Shown piece after piece: positions 24,994-30,214 of a DNA stretch of 32,957 bases (positions are counted from its first letter, which is position 1; each line of letters opens with the position of its first letter). The stretch comes from Acetivibrio alkalicellulosi (GTDB taxonomy: Bacteria > Bacillota > Clostridia > Acetivibrionales > Acetivibrionaceae): assembly GCA_008125075.1 (NCBI GenBank), contig VLTH01000002.1, positions 781,904-814,860 on the forward strand, read 5' to 3'. The position numbers were made by a program, and so were the translations under genes. The notes beneath the pieces were generated by a model. That model was given only the letters and a program-made list of their open reading frames with translations, did no database searches and was not told the DNA's origin.

Positions 24994-27358
24994 GTGCGAC
25001 ACGAGGTCGCACAGATAAATGTTTAACTACTAAATAGTAGTATAAACCTGTCATTCCGTTGACAGTAACCTGACAACGGTGCGTAGGTGGTAACACCTAG
25101 GTTCTAAGCTGTTGTGACAATGTAACCCTTTCTCCTATGAGAAGAACTGGAGTCTGTGAAGAGTCTAGGAAACTGCCAGCACTAGGGCGGTTAGGGGGCT
25201 AGGTTGTAGGTGGTATGGTTAAAATAATTAAACTGCACATAAACGTCGTCAATTGCAGAAAAGCTAAAAGTGCTGATAAGCTTTGACCAAAAGGTAAGTA
25301 GCCAGGATAATTCCCTACGTTTTTGGGATTACACGGATGTTGAGCTACCGGCGGAATCGCAGAGCCTAACCCATCATAATATGTTATCTGTGTGTAACGT
25401 GGTAAGCCCAAATTTCTCCTATTATTAAATAGGTAGGCAACCGCAAGGTGAACCGATGGGAATGTGGGTATGGGATTGTCGAGAAAGCAAATGCTATCTT
25501 GTAATGAGATAGATAGGGATTTATATCCTAACGTGAAAGCGTGCAGACTTCGACATGGTGCTTGATTACGAGATAATTTGGAGAATTTCTGAAAGAAGGA
25601 GAGCAAATGAACACAATAGTGTGTGCGCCTACTGACAAAAGAATATGTTGGTCTAAGATATTATGGGACAAATGTATAGCTGCTGTTAAGAAACTTCAAA
25701 AGCGTATCGTAAAGGCTCAAAAGGAAGGAAGATATAACAAGGTTAAATCCTTACAATGGCTTATTACACATTCATTTTATGCAAAACTATTAGCAGTTAA
25801 AAGAGTAACTTCAAATAAAGGCAAAAACACTCCAGGAGTAGATAATATAATATGGAAATCTAATAAGGATAAAGAGCAAGCAGTTAAACTTCTTAATCGT
25901 AGAGGATATAAGGCACAACCTTTAAGGAGAGTATATATCCCAAAGAAAAACAGCAAAAAGAAAAGACCACTAGGTATACCTGTTATGAAAGATAGAGCTA
26001 TGCAAGCATTATATCTTCTAGCATTAGATCCAGTAGCAGAAACAATATGTGATAATAATGCATATGGATTTAGAATAGGAAGATCAACTGCAGACGCTAT
26101 TGAAGAATTATTTATTATCTTGAGTCAAAGGAAATCAGCTAAATGGGTTTTAGAAGGTGATATTAAGGGTTGTTTTGATAATATCTCTCATGAGTGGATT
26201 ATGAACAACATACCAATGGACAAAATGATACTGGAGAAATGGCTAAAAGCAGGGATAATATTTGATAATGAATATTATGATACTAAAGCTGGAACGCCTC
26301 AAGGTGGTATAATATCAGCTTGTCTGTGTAATTTAGCTCTTAATGGAATTGAAAAGATTCTTTTATCAAAATTCAAGGTAAGACAAGTCAACTGGGAAAG
26401 ATATCATCCTAAGGTTCGAATAGTAAAATATGCTGATGATTTCGTAATTACAGGACATAGCAAAGAATTACTTGAAAATGAAGTAATGCTTATAATAAGA
26501 CAATTTTTAAAAGAACGAGGATTAGAATTATCACCTGAAAAGACTTTGATAACCCATATAGATGATGGATTTGATTTTTTGGGTAAGAATGTAAGGAAAT
26601 ATGGAGATAAACTATTAACTAAACCATCAAAATCAAACATAAAAGCATTCTTAACAGGTATTAGAAGCGTCATAGACAAGAATAAAACTATGAGGCAGGA
26701 AGACTTAATCAGAATTTTAAACCCAAAGATACAAGGATGGGCTAATTATCATAGACATAAAGTATCTAAAAAAGCATTTGGATACGTTGATAATCAGATA
26801 TTCCTTAAAATATGGCAGTGGTGCTGTAGGAGACATCCAAAGAAAGGTAAGAAATGGATTAAGAAAAGATATTTTCATAGCATAGACACCCGAAGTTGGG
26901 TTTTTGGAGCAAAAACAGAAAAGAGCTTGGTGAAACTTAAAAGAGCTTCTGATACAAAAATATTAAGGCATATAAAGATAAGAAAAGAAGCCAATCCATA
27001 TGATATAGAGTGGAAAGCTTATTTTGAAGAACGTGAAGGATATAAACTCTTTGAAAGTATGAATGGAAGAGATATATTAATAAGAATGTGGAAGAGACAA
27101 AAAGGATTATGCCCAATATGTGGCGAAAAAGTAACTGATAAGGGATCATGGCGAATGCACAAGGATAATAAAACAAATAAAAAGCATATTGTTCATGATA
27201 AATGCCATAGCCAGTTACACGGTTATATTCAAAATCCTTTTGAACTGGCTTTCTCATGAGGTTGAGAAAGTTTACAGGTGCTTGAGCCGTGTGAAGGGAA
27301 ACTTTCACGCACGGTTCTTAGGGGGGAAGGAGGCTGTAAAGTCTCTGCCCTACCCGAC
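24994..27358 (+). mobile_element. Group II intron 1 (CL-like), inserted at the attC3 crossover
   Basis: The 5' end is GTGCGAC at 24994, fitting GUGYG. Domain V is a 34-nt hairpin (27284-27317) starting GAGCCGT and ending ACGGTTC. Domain VI follows, with a likely branch A at 27352, and the 3' end is CCCGAC at 27358. Length 2365 bp. A candidate EBS1, CGTTTT (25318-25323), can pair with the exon IBS1 GAAACG (24988-24993), with one G-U pair. Joining the exons gives GAAACG-TTCTCTGAA, which recreates the attC core; its GTTCTCTGAA is the perfect complement of the R'' box of cassette 4. The ORF lies in domain IV and is intact, so the intron may be active. Confidence 0.85.
25607..27259 (+). CDS. ltrA: Group II intron reverse transcriptase/maturase with HNH endonuclease
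   Basis: A 550-aa protein, ATG after AAGGAG. Order: RT-0 region (AAVKKLQKRIVKAQKEGRY, KRVTSNKGKNTPGVD), RT domain with ILEGDIKGCFDNISHEW and the catalytic YADD in VRIVKYADDFVITG, a maturase X domain (PKIQGWANYHRHK), and a C-terminal HNH zinc endonuclease (CPICGEKV ... H ... HDKCHSQLH). The N-terminal KLQKRI and NTPGVD pattern is typical of chloroplast-like (CL) group II proteins, not of class C proteins, which lack HNH. It supports splicing and target-primed retrohoming of its own intron. Confidence 0.93.
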   Translation: MNTIVCAPTDKRICWSKILWDKCIAAVKKLQKRIVKAQKEGRYNKVKSLQWLITHSFYAKLLAVKRVTSNKGKNTPGVDNIIWKSNKDKEQAVKLLNRRGYKAQPLRRVYIPKKNSKKKRPLGIPVMKDRAMQALYLLALDPVAETICDNNAYGFRIGRSTADAIEELFIILSQRKSAKWVLEGDIKGCFDNISHEWIMNNIPMDKMILEKWLKAGIIFDNEYYDTKAGTPQGGIISACLCNLALNGIEKILLSKFKVRQVNWERYHPKVRIVKYADDFVITGHSKELLENEVMLIIRQFLKERGLELSPEKTLITHIDDGFDFLGKNVRKYGDKLLTKPSKSNIKAFLTGIRSVIDKNKTMRQEDLIRILNPKIQGWANYHRHKVSKKAFGYVDNQIFLKIWQWCCRRHPKKGKKWIKKRYFHSIDTRSWVFGAKTEKSLVKLKRASDTKILRHIKIRKEANPYDIEWKAYFEEREGYKLFESMNGRDILIRMWKRQKGLCPICGEKVTDKGSWRMHKDNKTNKKHIVHDKCHSQLHGYIQNPFELAFS

Positions 27359-27524
27359 TTCTCTGAAATCCTGATGAACTATATGCTAACTTTAAGTGTT
27401 TGTTTGAAAGGAGTTTAGTTCGTATTTGTTTGATTTTACTAACTTACGATTATTTATATAAACACAAACAAGTAGGATGTGGTAAAAACAGGCGGAATAT
27501 AGCAAAAACAGGAGGTGGTTTTAA
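27359..27524 (+). other. Right half of the attC3 core and leader of cassette 4
   Basis: TTCTCTGAA (27359-27367) directly follows the intron; with G24993 it forms the R' box of cassette 4. The remaining AT-rich leader carries no open frame of note and ends in the ribosome site GGAGGTGG of the M23-like gene. Confidence 0.7.
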
Positions 27525-28271
27525 ATGAACCCTATTGTTCTAATACAGTCACTTAAACAGATGTGGGGAATTATTATGCTAGAATATAAGTATCAAGGAA
27601 AACTCCCCAATAAAGATAATTATTCGTGTGCCGTTAAATATTCTTTACCTTTTCAGGGAACATGGATAGTTGTTAATGGTGGGGTGACACAAAATGATTC
27701 TCATTCTTGGGAAATTCCAACACAGAGATATGCGTATGACTTTATCATCTTAGATATAAACGGAAAGAGTTTTAATGGCAAAGAAACAATGCCTGAATCT
27801 TTTTACTGCTATGGCAAAGATATATTAGCACCAGCAGATGGAGTCGTCACAGAAGTTGGTAATGGGAACCCAGACAGCAAGATTACTGTGGATAGAAAAG
27901 CTACTTGTGCTGCTCGTGATATTCGTGGAAACTATGTACTTATTCAACATGACAAAGATGAGTACTCTCTTTTGGCACACTTGAAACCGGACAGTATAAA
28001 AGTTTCTGTTGGTCAGAGAGTAATGCGAGGAGAGAAGATAGCACTATGTGGAAATTCTGGAAATAGCTCTGAGCCGCATGTTCATTTTCAAATACAAGCA
28101 GGAACTAGTTTTTATTCATCTCCTGGGCTTCCTATAGAGTTTAATAACCTAACAGTAAATTCAACACCAAATTATGAATTGTTTGATGATAGAAAAATTT
28201 CAATAGAAAATACAAATACATATCCTCCATATATTGCAAGAGGGCAAAGTGTAAGTAATATCTGTTTGTAG
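27525..28271 (+). CDS. Cassette 4: M23 (LytM-like) peptidase-fold protein
   Basis: A 248-aa protein; GGAGGTGG 7 nt before the ATG. The LytM fold is clear from ILAPADGVVTEVGNG, GNYVLIQHDKDEYSLLAHL, VGQRVMRGEKIALCGNSGNS and the metal motif EPHVHFQI. The usual first motif HxxxD reads RYAYD, so one zinc ligand appears replaced, and peptidase activity is uncertain. There is no signal peptide or membrane helix, so it is not an obvious cell-wall enzyme. It might act on intracellular or released peptidoglycan, or be a binding domain. A hairpin terminator follows inside the cassette. Confidence 0.78.
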   Translation: MNPIVLIQSLKQMWGIIMLEYKYQGKLPNKDNYSCAVKYSLPFQGTWIVVNGGVTQNDSHSWEIPTQRYAYDFIILDINGKSFNGKETMPESFYCYGKDILAPADGVVTEVGNGNPDSKITVDRKATCAARDIRGNYVLIQHDKDEYSLLAHLKPDSIKVSVGQRVMRGEKIALCGNSGNSSEPHVHFQIQAGTSFYSSPGLPIEFNNLTVNSTPNYELFDDRKISIENTNTYPPYIARGQSVSNICL

Positions 28272-28309
28272 TGAGTGTAAAAATATCAATTTGTCGTGAG
28301 ATTATGAAC

Positions 28310-28345
28310 AAAATGTGTAGTTGAGTTAGTTCACATTTTTTATAT
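28310..28345 (+). terminator. Terminator inside cassette 4
   Basis: AAATGTG (28311-28317) pairs with CACATTT (28332-28338), followed by TTTATATATT. It lies between the gene and its attC. It would reduce read-through from an upstream array promoter into cassettes 5 onward. Confidence 0.5.
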
Positions 28346-28402
28346 ATTCTGAACTTTGAAGCGGTTTGGGATATTACTAATTGAAGCTAAGTGGCGACGG
28401 AA

Positions 28403-28521
28403 TTCAGAGAACAATCCATCTAGCGTGCGTGCCCACAGCGTTTCTCGGATGCGGTCGCATGCTGACGCGGGTCATCCCAAAGAAGCCCGAGAAACGCCGT
28501 CACAGATGGTGACGATAGGCG
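28403..28521 (+). other. attC4-like site with variant crossover GAT
   Basis: R'' TTCAGAGAAC (28403-28412) is a perfect 10/10 complement of the cassette 4 start GTTCTCTGAA, which spans the intron insertion. Arms CCATCT/AGATGG and GCGTTTCTCGG/CCGAGAAACGC pair. The crossover reads GACG^ATAGGC at 28514/28515, with GAT in place of the usual GTT; this base belongs to cassette 5. Confidence 0.82.
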
Positions 28522-28596
28522 ACATGCTAGGAGAAGTTTGAAACAGATTTAATTAATGGTTTTTTAATATTGTTTTATAAGTAAAGGTAAAGTTAA

Positions 28597-29139
28597 ATGA
28601 TTAAGTTAAGAAGAACAAAATGGAAGAAGGTTGTTTTATGGATAAGCTTTTTGTGTATCCTTGCTGTTATTGGGATAGGTTGTTTTTTTGCCTACTCTTT
28701 TAAATTTTACGACAATAAAGCAGAAGCTAATATGACGACAAATACATCAAGTAGTGATTTGAATACAAAAGATGAAAAATTGAATTTTCTTAAGAAATAT
28801 ATGGTTCTAAATTCAGAAGTAATTGATACTGAGTTTCATATTATTTACCAAGATAACTCAGGAGGAGTACCAGGACCATCATACTGGGATATAAAGTTAG
28901 CACTAAAAGTTTCAAAAGATGAGACAAGCAAATGGGTAAATGAATATGAAGAGATTCCAGCAGATATGATTAGTTTGGATTGGTGGCAAGAGTTATACTT
29001 AGATGATAAGTTATGGAATAGACCTTCAATACCCCAATATTACAAACGAGCAAATGCATCATCATATATAGTTATTTATAAAGAAGAGGGGATTATTCTT
29101 AAGTATGTAACTACTATGAAACCTATACTTAAGAAGTAG
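28597..29139 (+). CDS. Cassette 5: hypothetical membrane-anchored protein
   Basis: A 180-aa protein with a weak ribosome site (AAAGG). A basic N-terminus (MIKLRRTKWKK) precedes one hydrophobic helix (VVLWISFLCILAVIGIGCFF), so the rest should face outside. The outer part has a Ser/Thr/Asn-rich linker, then a mixed alpha/beta domain with WWQELYLDDKLWNRPSIPQYY. No family is recognised. It is the only gene of cassette 28515-29306. Confidence 0.65.
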   Translation: MIKLRRTKWKKVVLWISFLCILAVIGIGCFFAYSFKFYDNKAEANMTTNTSSSDLNTKDEKLNFLKKYMVLNSEVIDTEFHIIYQDNSGGVPGPSYWDIKLALKVSKDETSKWVNEYEEIPADMISLDWWQELYLDDKLWNRPSIPQYYKRANASSYIVIYKEEGIILKYVTTMKPILKK

Positions 29140-29173
29140 GGAGTATAGCGATTTGAAAGTACTGCACAAGCAC

Positions 29174-29313
29174 GATCGCCTATCAATATATCTGAGTTAA
29201 GGGCATGCTTGTGGGTCATCCTGCCCACATCGATTCATCGGGAACAAGTTCCTCCAAGCAGAAGGGCTTTGTAAGTCCGATTCATCGACGCCTCAGATAC
29301 AAAACGTTAGATG
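29174..29313 (+). other. attC5-like site with matching variant R'' box (ATC)
   Basis: R'' TCGCCTATC (29176-29184) is the perfect 9-base complement of the cassette 5 start GATAGGCGA, so the usual AAC is ATC here. Arms ATCTGAG and CTCAGAT pair; the centre holds further small hairpins. The crossover to cassette 6 is the normal AACG^TTAGAT at 29306/29307. Confidence 0.8.
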
Positions 29314-29375
29314 AAACCCCACGAGTTTGTGTAATTCGGAAGTTTATCTCCAATAAGTCAAAGAAAGAGGATATT

Positions 29376-30020
29376 ATGAAATTTGAGTTATTAGACTACT
29401 TGAACAAAAACTTTAAGGATGACATTTTGTCACCGGCGTTGTTTTACAATTGGGATATTGGAATTAGATTTGAGCTTGGGTCACCTTATAGAGGAACTGA
29501 AAATCCTGAATATTTCATAAAATTGAGAGAGAGAGCTGTAAAGATATTTGAATTTGTGTTTGAAGAGAATGACGATTTATTTGTTATTGTTAATAGTTTT
29601 GAAGCAGTTGAACCGTACGAAGTTTTTAATCAAGGAGAAGGAGTTTTTCCAAAATACATTAAGAACAAAAATGATGCTGGTCAAGTTGTTTGCGTTAAAG
29701 AAGAAAAAAATTTTGAAGAAGAAGGCGATCTATCATCCATTAGCTATCAACATTGTTTAAAATGCAAGAGAGATGATATTGACTACAGTAGGATTTTCGA
29801 AGCATTGGCAAACAGAGATTTCTTTAGAGAGCCATATATAAGTGACGGAGTTTATTTTGCGAATGTTTCCCAAGATATTATTTTTCATATGTATGATGAT
29901 AGAGGACTTGATGTAGTTGCGAAAAACAAAGAAAACTTGCAGAAGTTGTACTTAATATTTAATAATTGGATTTTGGATTATGATAGGAAACAAATTGATG
30001 AGACATTTAAGCTAGGTTAG
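29376..30020 (+). CDS. Cassette 6: DUF3885-like protein
   Basis: The start is ATG 29376 (214 aa), 5 nt after AAAGAGG; the longer frame upstream runs through attC5 and has no site. The C-terminal part fits DUF3885: IFEALANRDFFREPYISDGVYF, then IIFHMYDDRGLDVVAKNKENL and YLIFNNWILDYDRKQID (quoted in pieces). The N-terminal WDIGIRFELG and a long acidic middle are also usual there. The family is widespread in Firmicutes and its role is unknown. It is probably cytosolic. Confidence 0.72.
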   Translation: MKFELLDYLNKNFKDDILSPALFYNWDIGIRFELGSPYRGTENPEYFIKLRERAVKIFEFVFEENDDLFVIVNSFEAVEPYEVFNQGEGVFPKYIKNKNDAGQVVCVKEEKNFEEEGDLSSISYQHCLKCKRDDIDYSRIFEALANRDFFREPYISDGVYFANVSQDIIFHMYDDRGLDVVAKNKENLQKLYLIFNNWILDYDRKQIDETFKLG

Positions 30021-30053
30021 TTTTTTTGAGAAGGGCTCTGCGGGGCGTGGGGC

Positions 30054-30183
30054 ATCATCTAACAAGCCCAGTCACGCAAGGGTGCGGAGGGTCAAAGCCA
30101 AAGAAGTAGTTCCGCACCACAGCTTTTCGCCAAGTGCAGTCCCACTAAGGCTCAAAGCCGTCGTGACTGGCAGACGTTAAATG
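30054..30183 (+). other. attC6-like recombination site
   Basis: R'' ATCATCTAAC (30054-30063) matches the complement of the cassette 6 start GTTAGATGAA in 9 of 10 positions. Arms CCAGTCACG and CGTGACTGG pair. The crossover is GACG^TTAAAT at 30176/30177, opening cassette 7, whose own R'' (expected TTCATTTAAC) would lie beyond the window. Confidence 0.83.
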
Positions 30184-30214
30184 AAATTGGTCGCAAGGTC
30201 GCCACATCCTGTGG

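Noticed and set aside
24812-25606. Minus-strand open frames over attC3 and the intron leader
   Set aside because: They read through structured attC and intron RNA sequence, lack ribosome sites and show no recognisable protein pattern.
24994-27358. Class C-attC group II intron
   Set aside because: The insertion site is an attC core, but the maturase has an HNH domain and CL-type N-terminal motifs, which class C proteins lack.
28356-28541. A 61-aa open frame across attC4
   Set aside because: It spans the recombination palindrome, crosses the cassette boundary and has no ribosome site.
29205-29375. N-terminal extension of the DUF3885 gene through attC5
   Set aside because: The conserved protein and a ribosome site begin at 29376; the extension crosses a cassette junction.
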